Notes: a model not told the origin generated them from the letters alone. A stretch of DNA of 64,000 nt from Qaidamihabitans albus (GCF_016464705.1 NZ_JAEHOB010000003.1:211599-275598), one strand, 5' to 3'; shown: positions 31,873 through 40,676, numbered from the stretch's first letter. Numbers and translations are program-made.

Positions 31873-33362
31873 CATTCGGCCAGGTCGGCCCAGGTGCTGG
31901 TCGGCAGCTCCCTGCCGCGCAGGTGCACGGTCTCGTGGCGGCACCAGCGCTCCCGCTCCGAAGGCGCGCACGCGGCCAGCACCGCCTCGCTGGCCAGGAC
32001 GCGGCCCTCGACGTGCTTGGCGTGCTCGGTGAGCCGGGCAGCCTCGTTCACCGCGTCGCCGATCACCGTGTACTCGAACCGGCTGCTCGTGCCGAGCTGC
32101 CCGGCGAACGCGGGCCCGCGCGCGACGCCGATGCCGAGGTCGAGCTCGCCGGTGGAGGTCACCGCGTCGCGGATCGTCCGCGCCACCCGCAGTGCCGAGG
32201 TCGCCGGGTCGGCATGCCGCGTCGGCGCGCCGAAGATGCACAGCGCGGCGTCGCCCTGGAACTTGTTCACCAGGCCACCGTGGGTGCTCACCGCGTCCAC
32301 CACGCTGGTGAACAGGCGGTTCAGCTTGCGCACCAGTTCCTCCGGCGGCAGCCGGGCGGCGAGGGCGGTCGAGTCCACCACGTCGACGAACAGCGCGGTC
32401 ACCTCACGTACGTCACCCGAGAGCGACGCTCCGAACTCCAGGGCGTGCCTGGCGACGTCCGCGCCGACGTGCCTGCCGAAGAGGTCCCGCATCCGCTCCT
32501 GCTCACGCAGGCCGGTCGCCAGGTCGTTGACCGACGCCTGGAGGGTGCCGATCTCGCTGGAGTCGTCCACCCCCACCGAGACGTCGGTGCGCCCTCTGGC
32601 GATGTCGTCGAGCGCGAGCCGGAGCCGGTGCAGCGGTGCCGCGACCGCGCGGGCGAGCAGCGCCGTCGCGAGGGCGCCGACGACGAGACCGATGACCGAC
32701 AGCGAGACCAGCGCGTACCGTGGGTCCGCGTCACCGAGGTCCGGTGGCAGCACGACCAACAGCACTCCCAGCAACGGCACGCCGCTGGCCAGCGTCCAGG
32801 TCAGCACCAGCCGGGTCAGCACGGTCGTGGGCAGCCTGCCGCGTGGCGGGGCGACGTCCAGCGCGGCCTTCATCACCGGCCGCGACACCCACTCGGCGGC
32901 CAGGTAGGTGAGCCCGACGGTGGTCAGCCCGCCGAGCAGGATGGTCAGCGCGACGCCGAACGCGTCCGCGACCGAGCCGAGGGCCGCCGCGAGCACCCCG
33001 AGCACCACGGTGCCGCCGGCCCAGAGAGTGCCGCTGACCACCGCGAGGTCGACCGGCAGCCGTAGTGCCAGGCTCGCCTCGGCGGGCGTCGGCGCGCGGC
33101 CGAGGACGAACCAGACGACCGTGCGGCGCTGCAGCAACCCGGCCCACACGGTGCCGATGAGCAGCGACAACGCCACGTACCCCGCGGCGCACACCGCGAG
33201 AATCCACTCCCGGCCCGCCATGTGCTGCGGGATGCCCTGCAGGGTGAGCAGCAGGAAGACCACGCCGGCGCCGCAGAAGCTCGAGCCGAAGCCCAGCGCG
33301 GCGAAACCGAGGCTGGTGCGCAGGACGGTCCGGAACCTCGTCGACAGGCCCGGAGCTGGCAT
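31872..33362 (-). CDS. Membrane-bound class III adenylate cyclase with HAMP domain
   Basis: This 496-residue protein resembles mycobacterial Rv1318c-Rv1320c and Rv3645. Six membrane helices fill the first 270 residues, for example TSLGFAALGFGSSFCGAGVV and ALVSLSVIGLVVGALATALL. A HAMP segment follows (ARAVAAPLHRLRLALDDIAR). The cyclase domain carries ALFVDVVDSTALAARLPPEE (first metal Asp), NKFQGDAALCIFGAP (second metal Asp), and EYTVIGDAVNEAARLTEHAK with the transition-state residues. It should make cAMP in response to membrane or lipid signals. ATG 33362 may be leaderless: a TACGAT hexamer lies 6 bases before it and no ribosome site is seen. Confidence 0.93.
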   Translation of the reverse strand: MPAPGLSTRFRTVLRTSLGFAALGFGSSFCGAGVVFLLLTLQGIPQHMAGREWILAVCAAGYVALSLLIGTVWAGLLQRRTVVWFVLGRAPTPAEASLALRLPVDLAVVSGTLWAGGTVVLGVLAAALGSVADAFGVALTILLGGLTTVGLTYLAAEWVSRPVMKAALDVAPPRGRLPTTVLTRLVLTWTLASGVPLLGVLLVVLPPDLGDADPRYALVSLSVIGLVVGALATALLARAVAAPLHRLRLALDDIARGRTDVSVGVDDSSEIGTLQASVNDLATGLREQERMRDLFGRHVGADVARHALEFGASLSGDVREVTALFVDVVDSTALAARLPPEELVRKLNRLFTSVVDAVSTHGGLVNKFQGDAALCIFGAPTRHADPATSALRVARTIRDAVTSTGELDLGIGVARGPAFAGQLGTSSRFEYTVIGDAVNEAARLTEHAKHVEGRVLASEAVLAACAPSERERWCRHETVHLRGRELPTSTWADLAE

Positions 33363-33389
33363 CCCGTGATCGTATTGCCGCCGGTATGT

Positions 33390-33435
33390 CTCGTGAGTGC
33401 GTACCCGAGTTCTAACTCGTCTGCGCACTCACGAG
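33390..33435. repeat. Dispersed palindrome copy 3, containing the ku stop codon
   Basis: Outer arms CTCGTGAGTGCG / CGCACTCACGAG, inner arms CGAGTT / AACTCG around a CT centre. It lies between the cyclase start and the end of ku. The TGA stop of ku (33429-33431) falls inside the right arm, so the last two codons of Ku are part of the repeat. Confidence 0.85.
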
Positions 33436-34388
33436 GCTCGCCTGCGCTCCGGCTCCCTCGCCTCACGGACCGCCTCCTCCAGCTGCGCCCGCGTCATCTT
33501 CGAACGGCCCTTGATGTCCAGCTCACGGGCCATCTTGTCCAGATCGCCCTTGCTGAGCTCGGAGAGGTCCGGCTCGGTGCGCCGCCGCTCCTGCCGGCCG
33601 CCGCGTTTGCGCTTGCGGCCCTCGACACTGCGGGAGAGCGCGTCGAAGAGATCCACCACCCTGGTGGCCTCCGGCGGCTCCTCCGCAGGCGAGATCGTGC
33701 GCCCGGCCCGCTTGTCCTCGATGAGTTGCTTCACCCTTTCGGTGTAGGTGTCGCGGTACTCCTCGGGCTGCCATTCGTCGGTCATGGAGTCGATCAGGCT
33801 CACCGCCATGTCGACCTCCTTCCCGCGGACCTTCGTCTCCGCGGGGAGCTTGCGGATCTCCTTGGCCGGATCACGGACGTCTTCGGCGAAGTGCAGCGTC
33901 TCCAGCGCCAGCACGCCGCCGCCCGCCCGGACCGCCGCGATGTACTCCTTGCCGCGCATCACGAATCGGGCGATCCCGGCGCGGTTCGTCTTGCTCATCG
34001 CCTCGATCAGGAGGCTGTACGCTCGTGCGAACTCCTCCTTGGAGGGCGCGAGCCAGTACGTCTTCTGGAAGTAGATCGGATCGATCTCGTCCAGGTCGAC
34101 GAATGCGTCGATGTCGATCGTCCGGGAGCGACCGGGGGCGATCTGCTCCAGCTCCTCGGGCTCGATCAGGACGTACTCGCCGTCCTCCAGCTCGTAGCCC
34201 TTGACGATCTCCTCGTAGGGCACCTCCTCGCCGGTGCGCTCGTTGACGCGCCGGTACCGGATGCGGTCCGAGGTGTCCCGCTGAAACTGCCGGAAGTGGA
34301 TCGTATGGTCCTCGGTCGCGCTGTAGAGCTCGACGGGCACCGTCACCAGGCCGAAGTTGAGGGCCCCGCTCCAGATCGCTCGTGCCAT
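33429..34388 (-). CDS. ku: Non-homologous end-joining protein Ku
   Basis: This 319-residue protein is a bacterial Ku. It starts ARAIWSGALNFGLVTVPVEL, the invariant family start, and continues with IHFRQFQR, RVNERTGEEVPYEEIVKGYE and FQKTYWLAPSKEEFARAYSL. The core ends near residue 255. It is followed by a basic region (RKRKRGGRQERRR) and a SAP-like C-terminal module (LSELSKGDLDKMARELDIKG), which binds DNA and helps threading. Ku homodimers bind double-strand ends and recruit LigD. The ligase gene lies 8 bases upstream on the same strand, giving a minimal repair operon. The stop codon is embedded in a dispersed palindrome. Confidence 0.96.
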   Translation of the reverse strand: MARAIWSGALNFGLVTVPVELYSATEDHTIHFRQFQRDTSDRIRYRRVNERTGEEVPYEEIVKGYELEDGEYVLIEPEELEQIAPGRSRTIDIDAFVDLDEIDPIYFQKTYWLAPSKEEFARAYSLLIEAMSKTNRAGIARFVMRGKEYIAAVRAGGGVLALETLHFAEDVRDPAKEIRKLPAETKVRGKEVDMAVSLIDSMTDEWQPEEYRDTYTERVKQLIEDKRAGRTISPAEEPPEATRVVDLFDALSRSVEGRKRKRGGRQERRRTEPDLSELSKGDLDKMARELDIKGRSKMTRAQLEEAVREAREPERRRAS

Positions 34389-34396
34389 GGCCTCCC

Positions 34397-35356
34397 CTAA
34401 CGCGTCTCCCGTACCACCTCGGTCGCCGGTTTGTCGTTGCGCAGCCCCGTGAACCGAGGGTGACGCAGCTTCCCGTCGCCCGTCCACTCGGAGAAGCGCA
34501 CCTGCACGACGAGCTCCGGGCGGACCCAGTGGGCCCCCGGTTCCCGCACCCGTTCGGCGAACGGCGACGACGGCTGCTCCAGCCGGTCCATCCGCTCGCG
34601 CAGCAGGCGCAGCATCGCCTGGTCGTAGCCGGTGCCAACTTTGCCCGCGTAGCGGAGTCCGCCGCCGTCGTCGTGGTAGCCGAGCAGCAGCGCCCGGAAC
34701 CCGGCACGGGAACCGGGCGGATCGGAGAATCCGCCGATCACGAACTCCTGCTCCTTGACGCACTTGAACTTCAGCCAGTCGCGCGTACGGCCGCGGCCGT
34801 ACGGGGCGTCCGCGCGCTTGGCGATCAGGCCCTCCCAGCCTCGCTCGCACGCGTGCCGGAGGAAGCGCTCGCCCTCGGTGTTGCGGTGGGTGGAGAGCCG
34901 GAGCGGGTCGTCGAAGTCGAAAGCCCGCCGCAGCAGGTCCTTGCGCCGGCGCAGCGGCAGCCGGGTGGCGTCCGTGCCGCCGTACTCCAGCAGGTCGAAC
35001 AGGTAGTAGAAGACCGGGATGCCGGTGGCTCGGGCGCGCTGCGGGTCCCCGAGGTGGATGCGCGGCTGGAGCCTGGCGAAACTGGTCTGGTTGCCGTCGA
35101 AGGCGACGATCTCGCCGTCCACGACGAAGCTGTCACCACCCTGGGCGGCCACCGCCTCGGCGATCTCCGGATAGCTGCTGTCCATGAGCCTGCGGTTGCG
35201 CGACCACAGCCGCGGCCGCTGCCCGTCCTCGCGGACGCACACGCACCGCACGCCGTCGAGCTTGCGTTCGAACAGCCAGTTCTCGTCGGAGAAGTAGCGG
35301 TCGGTGAGCGTGGCGAGCATGGGTTCGTGCCACCTCGGGCCAGGCTCACCGGACAT
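34397..35356 (-). CDS. ATP-dependent DNA ligase (LigD ligase-domain type)
   Basis: This 319-residue protein is the stand-alone ligase module of the LigD family. Motif I is FERKLDGVRC with the adenylated Lys32; further motifs are VDGEIVAFD, GWEGLIAKRADAPY and DWLKFKCVKEQEF. The C-terminal OB-fold has GFRALLLGYHDDGGGLRYAG and VQVRFSEWTGDGKLRHPRF. It lacks the polymerase and phosphoesterase domains of full LigD. With Ku encoded 8 bases downstream, it should seal double-strand breaks by end joining, while the polymerase may be encoded elsewhere. Start ATG 35356 gives the usual MSGEPGPRWHEPMLAT. Confidence 0.93.
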   Translation of the reverse strand: MSGEPGPRWHEPMLATLTDRYFSDENWLFERKLDGVRCVCVREDGQRPRLWSRNRRLMDSSYPEIAEAVAAQGGDSFVVDGEIVAFDGNQTSFARLQPRIHLGDPQRARATGIPVFYYLFDLLEYGGTDATRLPLRRRKDLLRRAFDFDDPLRLSTHRNTEGERFLRHACERGWEGLIAKRADAPYGRGRTRDWLKFKCVKEQEFVIGGFSDPPGSRAGFRALLLGYHDDGGGLRYAGKVGTGYDQAMLRLLRERMDRLEQPSSPFAERVREPGAHWVRPELVVQVRFSEWTGDGKLRHPRFTGLRNDKPATEVVRETR

Positions 35357-35410
35357 ACCGCCTCGGCTACCCGCGGCGGAACGAACTGAAACGATCGTGC
35401 CGCCGAACGC

Positions 35411-36214
35411 TCAGGCGTCCTTCGCGTCCTCGACCAGCCCTTCGCGCAACGCGTCCAGCGTGCGCGCCAGCAGGCGGGAGACGTGCATCTGGGAGATGCC
35501 GATCCGCTCCGCGATCTGGGTCTGCGTCATGTTGTGCACGAAGCGCAGCGCGAGGATCCTGCGCTCCCGCTCCGGCAACTCCTTCACCAGCGGCTGCAGC
35601 GTCTCGTGGTTCTCCACGCCCTCGAGGGCCGCGTCGTCCTCGCCGAGAGTGTCCCCGAGCGCCAGGTTCTCGGTGTCACCGGAGAGCACCTCGTCCAGCG
35701 ACATCGAGTGGTAGGCGTTGCCCGCTTCCAGGCCCTCGTAGACCTCCTCGGGGCTCAGACCCAGGTGCGCGGCGATCTCGCTCGGTGTGGGCGCGCGGCC
35801 AAGTCGCTGGGAGAGCTGTGTGCTCGCGTTGTTGATCGACAGATGCAGTTCCTTGAGCCTGCGCGGCACGCGGATCACCCAGCCGGTGTCCCGGAAGTGC
35901 CGCCGGACCTCGCCCATCACCGTGGGCACCGCGAACGAGAGGAAGTCCGAACCGCGCGCCGGATCGAACCGGTCCACGGCGTTGATCAGGCCCACCCTGG
36001 CGACCTGGACCAGGTCCTCCTTCGCCACGCCGCGGCCGGAGAAGCGCTGCGCGATGTGCTCGGCCAGCGGCAGGTGGCCGGTGACCAGCTCATCGCGCAG
36101 CTCGGTGCGGCGCGGGTCGTCCTCCTCGAGCGTCGCGAACTCCTCGAAAAGGGGGCCGAGGTGCTCGTAATCGTCCGAGGTGTTGCGCGATCCTTTGGTT
36201 CTGGATTCGGTCAC
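35411..36214 (-). CDS. RNA polymerase sigma factor, SigB/SigF group
   Basis: This 267-residue sigma-70 factor has regions 2, 3 and 4. Region 2 shows EHIAQRFSGRGVAKEDLVQV and FDPARGSDFLSFAVPTVMGE VRRHFRD, then the region 3 boundary VIRVPRRLKEL. Region 4 has ELPERERRILALRFVHNMTQ and TQIAERIGISQMHVSRLLAR. This is the SigF/SigB stress and sporulation group. GTG 36214 overlaps the stop of the anti-sigma gene (GTGA), matching the usual rsbW-sigB type operon. It should recognise GTTT-N15-GGGTA promoters, and one such site lies in front of the adjacent baeRF gene at 37842-37866. Confidence 0.93.
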   Translation of the reverse strand: MTESRTKGSRNTSDDYEHLGPLFEEFATLEEDDPRRTELRDELVTGHLPLAEHIAQRFSGRGVAKEDLVQVARVGLINAVDRFDPARGSDFLSFAVPTVMGEVRRHFRDTGWVIRVPRRLKELHLSINNASTQLSQRLGRAPTPSEIAAHLGLSPEEVYEGLEAGNAYHSMSLDEVLSGDTENLALGDTLGEDDAALEGVENHETLQPLVKELPERERRILALRFVHNMTQTQIAERIGISQMHVSRLLARTLDALREGLVEDAKDA

Positions 36215-36642
36215 GTAGGCGTTGGCTTCCGCTTCGTCAGCTCGATGTGGATCAGGTTGGCGTGCCCGTTCATCGTGCTCGGTTCCACCCAGGAGTCGGC
36301 CGCGTCGGCCAGCGTCGTGAGCACTCGCCAGCCGAACGAGCCGGTGCTCGGAGCCTCGTCGCCGTCCGACGTGACGGTACCGGTGAACCGCAGCTCGTGG
36401 GCGTTGATCGTGAACCGGCAGACCATCGTGCTCTCCGGTGCCGAGCGGGTGATCAGCGTGGAGCACGCCTCATCCACGGCAAGCCGCAGATCGGCGATCG
36501 CGTCCAGGTCGAAGTCGGCTCTGATCGCGATGTTGGCGGCCACGGAGCGGATGATGGGCAAGTGGACCAGGCTCGCGCCCAGTCGCAGCTCGATGTCGTC
36601 CTGTACACCCACGTCGTGTGACGGCGGGTCGTTCTCGGTCAC
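36211..36642 (-). CDS. Anti-sigma factor, RsbW/UsfX-type ATP-binding kinase fold
   Basis: This 143-residue protein has the HATPase_c fold of RsbW/SpoIIAB anti-sigma factors. It reads IIRSVAANIAIRADFDLDAI, ADLRLAVDEACSTLI (the N-box region) and VCRFTINAHELRFTGTV. The glycine-rich G boxes are poorly kept (FGWRVLTTLADAAD), as in many actinobacterial UsfX-like members. It should hold the downstream sigma factor inactive until an anti-anti-sigma protein competes. GTG 36642 is preceded by GAGGTG; a TTG upstream in the same frame is less likely. The anti-anti-sigma gene is not in this cluster. Confidence 0.88.
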   Translation of the reverse strand: MTENDPPSHDVGVQDDIELRLGASLVHLPIIRSVAANIAIRADFDLDAIADLRLAVDEACSTLITRSAPESTMVCRFTINAHELRFTGTVTSDGDEAPSTGSFGWRVLTTLADAADSWVEPSTMNGHANLIHIELTKRKPTPT

Positions 36643-36711
36643 GTTCACCTCAGTGTCTTGCCAGCCATTCAACGGGTCCCGCCTACAGTAGACACCAATG
36701 CCGCCGCCTTC

Positions 36712-37809
36712 TCAGTCGTGGCGAAGAATCGCGCCGAACCCCTCGGCGAGGTCGAGTTCGTCACCGGTGTGGACGATCGTCGCCCTGGCGGCGATCGCAG
36801 CCAGCGCCAGCGCCTCGTCGGCCCGCCGACTGTTGGGCTGCTCGACACCATAGGCCTTCAGCTCGGCTTCCTGCATGCTCAGTTGTGTGGGTTCGGGGCC
36901 GGTGAAGACGTCCGCGTCGCCCGGGCGGCCCGCGAGCAACGTCTCGACATTGGCGTCCTGCAGCGCGGTGGTGGTGGCCTCCAGGCCCTGCACTGCGAGG
37001 CCGGTCCGCTGGCCGAGCGAACCGCGGAAGCGCTCGATCTCCCGGGCGCGGCGCTGCCGCTTGAACTCCACCAGCAGGTCGCCGACCTGCTGCTGGAGCT
37101 CGTCGTTCGCGGCGCCCTGATGACGGCCGCCGCTGTTCAGCTCGACCACGTACTGCTGGACCTGCTCCGGAAGCGCCTCGTAGAGCGCCTTGCGGGCCTG
37201 CATCTCGCCCGCGACCACCACCAGCGTCGCGCCGTTGCCCTTGGCGGACTTGGCGACGTCCTCGGCCACCTGGTCGATGTTGTGCCGGACGGTCTCCTCG
37301 GTGTGCGCCTGCATGTCGCGGTGCGCGAAGCCGCCGCCGCGAACCTTGTGCACGGGGTGTTCGGCGCCCTCGGTGGTGTGCTCGTCGACGACCCGGCCGC
37401 GAGCGTCGACGACGGTGAGGTCGGCGCCGACGTGATCGACGATCACGATGACGTGCGGCGGCGGCAGCTCGCCGTACTCCGCCAGCGGGAGCACGTAGGG
37501 CAGGTCGGACACCCTGGCCACGGAGGTGGCAGGCGGTTCGTCGAGCCGGTGGTCCACCAGCACCCGGTCGCCCGCCGCGATCAGGCCGCGGCCGCTGCGG
37601 CCCACCGGCGGTGCGCTGTCCCGGACGGCGGTCTCCAGCGCGTCCAGCGTCGGCTGAGGCGCACCCTGTCCGGCCAGGTCCTCGCGAAGCTCGCGCCACG
37701 TGAGGTCGAGGATCTTCGCGGCGTCGGCGGTGGCGTGCGTGTCCTCGAAGTAGACCGAGGCGAACGGGCCGTCGGTGGTGACCAGCTCGCGCAACCTCGT
37801 GGTGTCCAC
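36712..37809 (-). CDS. baeRF family protein (Rv2629-like; Vms1/eRF1-type fold)
   Basis: This 365-residue protein belongs to the bacterial-archaeal release factor 1-like group (baeRF2), like Rv2629 of M. tuberculosis. It starts MDTTRLRELVTTDGPFASVY and contains a middle domain ADLTVVDARGRVVDEHTTEG, then VHKVRGGGFAHRDMQAHTEE and TLVVVAGEMQARKALYEALP. The C-terminal domain ends with EELDLAEGFGAILRHD-type sequence. These proteins resemble eRF1 and Vms1 and may act on stalled ribosomes or peptidyl-tRNA during dormancy or stress. GTG 37809 follows GGGAGG. A GTTT-N15-GGGTAG promoter upstream and its position beside the sigB-type operon suggest control by that sigma factor. Confidence 0.85.
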   Translation of the reverse strand: MDTTRLRELVTTDGPFASVYFEDTHATADAAKILDLTWRELREDLAGQGAPQPTLDALETAVRDSAPPVGRSGRGLIAAGDRVLVDHRLDEPPATSVARVSDLPYVLPLAEYGELPPPHVIVIVDHVGADLTVVDARGRVVDEHTTEGAEHPVHKVRGGGFAHRDMQAHTEETVRHNIDQVAEDVAKSAKGNGATLVVVAGEMQARKALYEALPEQVQQYVVELNSGGRHQGAANDELQQQVGDLLVEFKRQRRAREIERFRGSLGQRTGLAVQGLEATTTALQDANVETLLAGRPGDADVFTGPEPTQLSMQEAELKAYGVEQPNSRRADEALALAAIAARATIVHTGDELDLAEGFGAILRHD

Positions 37810-37841
37810 TCGTAACCTCCCTCGTACGGTTTCGGTCGTGG

Positions 37842-37866
37842 CTACCCCGTGCGGCAGCGGTGAAAC
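37842..37866 (-). promoter_or_regulatory. SigF/SigB-type promoter for the baeRF gene
   Basis: On the minus strand, GTTT (37866-37863) and GGGTAG (37847-37842) are separated by 15 bases, matching the actinobacterial SigF consensus GTTT-N14-16-GGGTAT/C except for the last base. Transcription would start about 25 bases before GTG 37809. The cognate sigma gene lies about 1.6 kb downstream. Confidence 0.6.
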
Positions 37867-37981
37867 GTCGTACGCGGCAGCGTGATACTGAACACTGTAT
37901 ACGCGCCTCGGCGCGTGCGCTGGTTTGCCGTTACCTAGGGTCCGACTCGTGAACGCTCAACGAGTGCTGGTGTAGCGGCCG

Positions 37982-38761
37982 ATGGTCTGGTGGCACGCCG
38001 TCCTGATCGCCGCCACCGGTATCTGGGCGGGCATGATCAACACGGTGGTCGGCTCGGGGACGCTCGTCACCTTCCCGACCCTGGTGGCGCTCGGCTACCC
38101 GCCGTTGACGGCGACCACGTCGAACGCCATCGGCCTGGCGCCAGGCACCATCAGCGGTGCGATCGGCTACCGGCACGAAATCCGCGGCCAGGCGCGGCGG
38201 TTGCTGACCTTCGGTATCGCCTCCTTCGCAGGCGCGCTCGGCGGCACCGCGCTGCTGCTGTCGCTGCCGCCGGACGCGTTCGAGACGGTGGTCCCCGGCC
38301 TGGTCGGGCTCGCCGTGGTGCTGGTGCTGGTGCAGCCGAGGGTGTCGACCTGGGTGCTCAGCCGTCGCGAGATCAAGGAGCAGAAGGGCAAGCGGACCCA
38401 CCGGAGCGGGCCGCTGCTGTTCTTCCTGGTCTTCCTGGTGGGCGTGTACGGCGGCTACTTCACCGCGGCGCAGGGCGTGCTGCTGATGGCGATCATGGGC
38501 ATGCTGCTGAGCGAGCCGATCCAGCGCCTCAACGGCATCAAGAACGTGCTGGCGGCCGTGGTCAACGTCGTCGCGGGCACGGTGTACGCGTTCATCGCCC
38601 CGATCAGCTGGCCGGTGGTCGGCCTGCTTGCGGGTGGCTCGGTGCTGGGCGGCCTGCTCGGCGCCCGCATCGGCCGCAAGCTGAGCCCGCTGGTCCTGCG
38701 CATCGTCATCGTGGTGGTCGGTGTCGCGGCGATCGTCCAGCTGATCGTGCGCCAGCTCTGA
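37982..38761 (+). CDS. TauE/SafE family permease (sulfite exporter-like)
   Basis: This 259-residue membrane protein has the TauE/SafE fold of two similar halves. The first has ATGIWAGMINTVVGSGTLVT, with the NTVVGSGT family motif, and GYPPLTATTSNAIGLAPGTI. The second has FFLVFLVGVYGGYFTAAQGV and LNGIKNVLAAVVNVVAGTVY. About eight helices are predicted, with a positive loop in the middle (SRREIKEQKGKRTHRSG). The family exports sulfite, sulfoacetate or other organic anions; the substrate here is unknown. It is divergent from the baeRF gene, and no regulator is adjacent. Confidence 0.9.
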   Translation: MVWWHAVLIAATGIWAGMINTVVGSGTLVTFPTLVALGYPPLTATTSNAIGLAPGTISGAIGYRHEIRGQARRLLTFGIASFAGALGGTALLLSLPPDAFETVVPGLVGLAVVLVLVQPRVSTWVLSRREIKEQKGKRTHRSGPLLFFLVFLVGVYGGYFTAAQGVLLMAIMGMLLSEPIQRLNGIKNVLAAVVNVVAGTVYAFIAPISWPVVGLLAGGSVLGGLLGARIGRKLSPLVLRIVIVVVGVAAIVQLIVRQL

Positions 38762-38762
38762 C

Positions 38763-39824
38763 TCACGCCGCGGGGAAGCTGCGCGCGGCCTCCAGGAACA
38801 CGTCGTTCTCCTCCGGTGTGCCGATCGTGACCCGCACGCCCTCACCCGCGAACGGCCGCACCACCACCTTGTGCTCCATCGCGTGCTCGGCGAACAGCGT
38901 GCTCTGCTCGCCGAGTGGCAGCCACACGAAGTTCGCCTGCGTCTCCGGCACGGCGTAGCCTGCCGCCAGCAGCGCGTCGTACACCCTCGTCCGTTCGAGC
39001 GCGATGTCGGCGCACCGGGCGAGCAGCTCGTCGGCGACGTCGAGCGAGGCCATCGCCGCCGCCTGCGCCACCGAGTTGACGCTGAACGCCACGTACACCT
39101 TGCGCACGGCGCGGGTCACCTCCTCCGGCGCGACCCCGTACCCCACCCGCAGGCCGGCCAGCCCGTACGCCTTGGAGAACGTGCGCAGCACGGCCACGTT
39201 CGGCCGGGTGCGGGCGAATTCGAGGCCGTCCGGCACGTTGGCGTCGGTGACGAACTCGCGGTAGGCCTCGTCGAGCACCACGAGCACGTCCGGCGGCACC
39301 GCGTCGAGGAAGCGGGCCAGCTCCTCGCGGCGCACGGCGGTGCCCGTCGGGTTGTTCGGGTTGCACACGAACACCAGCCGTGTCCTCGGCGTGATGGCGG
39401 CGAGCATGGCGTCCAGGTCGTGCCGGTGGTCCTTGTCCAGCGGCACCGTGATGTGCCGCGCGTTGGCCACCTGCGTGATGATCGGGTAGGCCTCGAACGA
39501 ACGCCACGCGAAGAGCACCTCGTCGCCCGGCTCGCACAGCCCTTGGACGAGCTGCTGGCACAGCGACACCGAGCCGCAACCGACGGATACCCGGTCGGCG
39601 GGCACGTCCAGCTCCTGGGCGAGCCGGTCGACCAGCGCCCATGCGCCCATGTCCGGATAGCGGTTCGCGTCGGCGGCCGCCCGCGCGATCGCGTCGGCGA
39701 CACTCGGCAGGGGGCCACCCGGAACCTCGTTGCTGGCGAGCTTGATCGCGCCGGGCACCGTGCGCCCCGGCACGTAGGACGGCAGCGACTCGAGATCGGC
39801 CCGCGTCGGGATGGCGGAGGACAT
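38763..39824 (-). CDS. Histidinol-phosphate / aromatic aminotransferase (HisC2/Pat-like)
   Basis: This 353-residue class I/II aminotransferase starts [20 protein letters not shown]. Key motifs are [64 protein letters not shown] (Asp holding the PLP ring), and [18 protein letters not shown] (PLP-lysine). It matches the HisC2/Pat branch (Rv3772), which transaminates aromatic amino acids or histidinol phosphate. It is not in a his operon here, favouring the aromatic role. In mycobacteria Rv3772 lies near Rv3777-Rv3780, whose homologues are elsewhere in this window. ATG 39824 follows GAGGAG at 8 bases. Confidence 0.9.
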   Translation of the reverse strand: MSSAIPTRADLESLPSYVPGRTVPGAIKLASNEVPGGPLPSVADAIARAAADANRYPDMGAWALVDRLAQELDVPADRVSVGCGSVSLCQQLVQGLCEPGDEVLFAWRSFEAYPIITQVANARHITVPLDKDHRHDLDAMLAAITPRTRLVFVCNPNNPTGTAVRREELARFLDAVPPDVLVVLDEAYREFVTDANVPDGLEFARTRPNVAVLRTFSKAYGLAGLRVGYGVAPEEVTRAVRKVYVAFSVNSVAQAAAMASLDVADELLARCADIALERTRVYDALLAAGYAVPETQANFVWLPLGEQSTLFAEHAMEHKVVVRPFAGEGVRVTIGTPEENDVFLEAARSFPAA

Positions 39825-39934
39825 GGCTGGCGCTCCTCGTCGGTCGGAAGAACTTCTGCTCGCCCAACCTATCTCGCGAAATATCTTCCAGCTCACGTTG
39901 ACTCGGGTCGCGTACCCAGTGGTTGAGTAGGTCT

Positions 39935-40585
39935 ATGACGAAGACGTACACCCAGGACTACCACCGGTCCGACGGGCGTGCACTCCGGGTCACATTCGCC
40001 GAGCCGGAGAACGTCGTGCGCGGAGGGCTCGTCGTGCTGCACGAGGCCGAGGGCGTGACCGATGGGGTGCGGCTGCTCGTCTCCAGTCTCGCGGACGAGG
40101 GCTGGCTTGCCGTCGCGCCGCACATCTACGAGATCCGTGGACGGCTCAGCGGCGAGGACGTGCTCACGGCCACCGACATCACGCTCGCCTGGCTGGTCGA
40201 CCGTGGGATACGGGGTGACCTGCTCGGCGTGGTGGGCTTCGACCTCGGTGGCACGGCGGCGCTCGTCGTGGCCTCCAGCCGCAAGCTCGGCGCCGCGGTG
40301 AGCGTCGGTGGCCAGGGCATCAGCGAGCCGGTGTCCGACGACCTGCCCGCGCTTGTCGACATCGCGGGCAGGCTGACCAGCCCGTGGCTCGGGATCTACG
40401 GCGACGCGGGTGACGAGGCAGGCGGTACCGAGGTCGAGCGGCTGCGGGAGGCTGCTTCGGCGGCGGACGTGGCGACCAACGTGGTCCGCTACCCCGGCGC
40501 CAACCATCGCTTCGACGCCGATCCCGGTGCCGCGGAGGAGGCGTGGCAGCGCACGTTGAGTTGGTTCGACGCGCACCTGCGCTGA
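39935..40585 (+). CDS. Dienelactone hydrolase-like protein with Asp at the nucleophile position
   Basis: This 216-residue protein has the DLH alpha/beta-hydrolase fold. It shows GGLVVLHEAEGVTDGVRLLV (DLH glutamate region), VAPHIYEI, and a nucleophile elbow VVGFDLGGTAALVVAS. In dienelactone hydrolases that elbow is GFCxGG; here Asp103 replaces Cys. The remaining triad candidates appear as YGDAGDE and PGANHRFDAD (His). Asp nucleophiles occur in haloalkane dehalogenases and epoxide hydrolases, but not typically in DLH proteins. It may therefore be inactive, or use different chemistry. It is divergent from the aminotransferase gene, like Rv3773-type neighbours. ATG 39935 is preferred over GTG-type upstream starts. 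Confidence 0.75.
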   Translation: MTKTYTQDYHRSDGRALRVTFAEPENVVRGGLVVLHEAEGVTDGVRLLVSSLADEGWLAVAPHIYEIRGRLSGEDVLTATDITLAWLVDRGIRGDLLGVVGFDLGGTAALVVASSRKLGAAVSVGGQGISEPVSDDLPALVDIAGRLTSPWLGIYGDAGDEAGGTEVERLREAASAADVATNVVRYPGANHRFDADPGAAEEAWQRTLSWFDAHLR

Positions 40586-40676
40586 TCCGGTGGATCTGGA
40601 ACGAAACGGTCATGCTCGGCGTCCCAGCGCAGTACAGTGCTGGGCTGCAAGTCGCTGACCGGGTGGGGTGATCGTC

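Noticed and set aside
31833-33065. 410-residue plus-strand frame opposite the adenylate cyclase
   Set aside because: Antisense shadow: the cyclase on the minus strand has all catalytic motifs and membrane helices.
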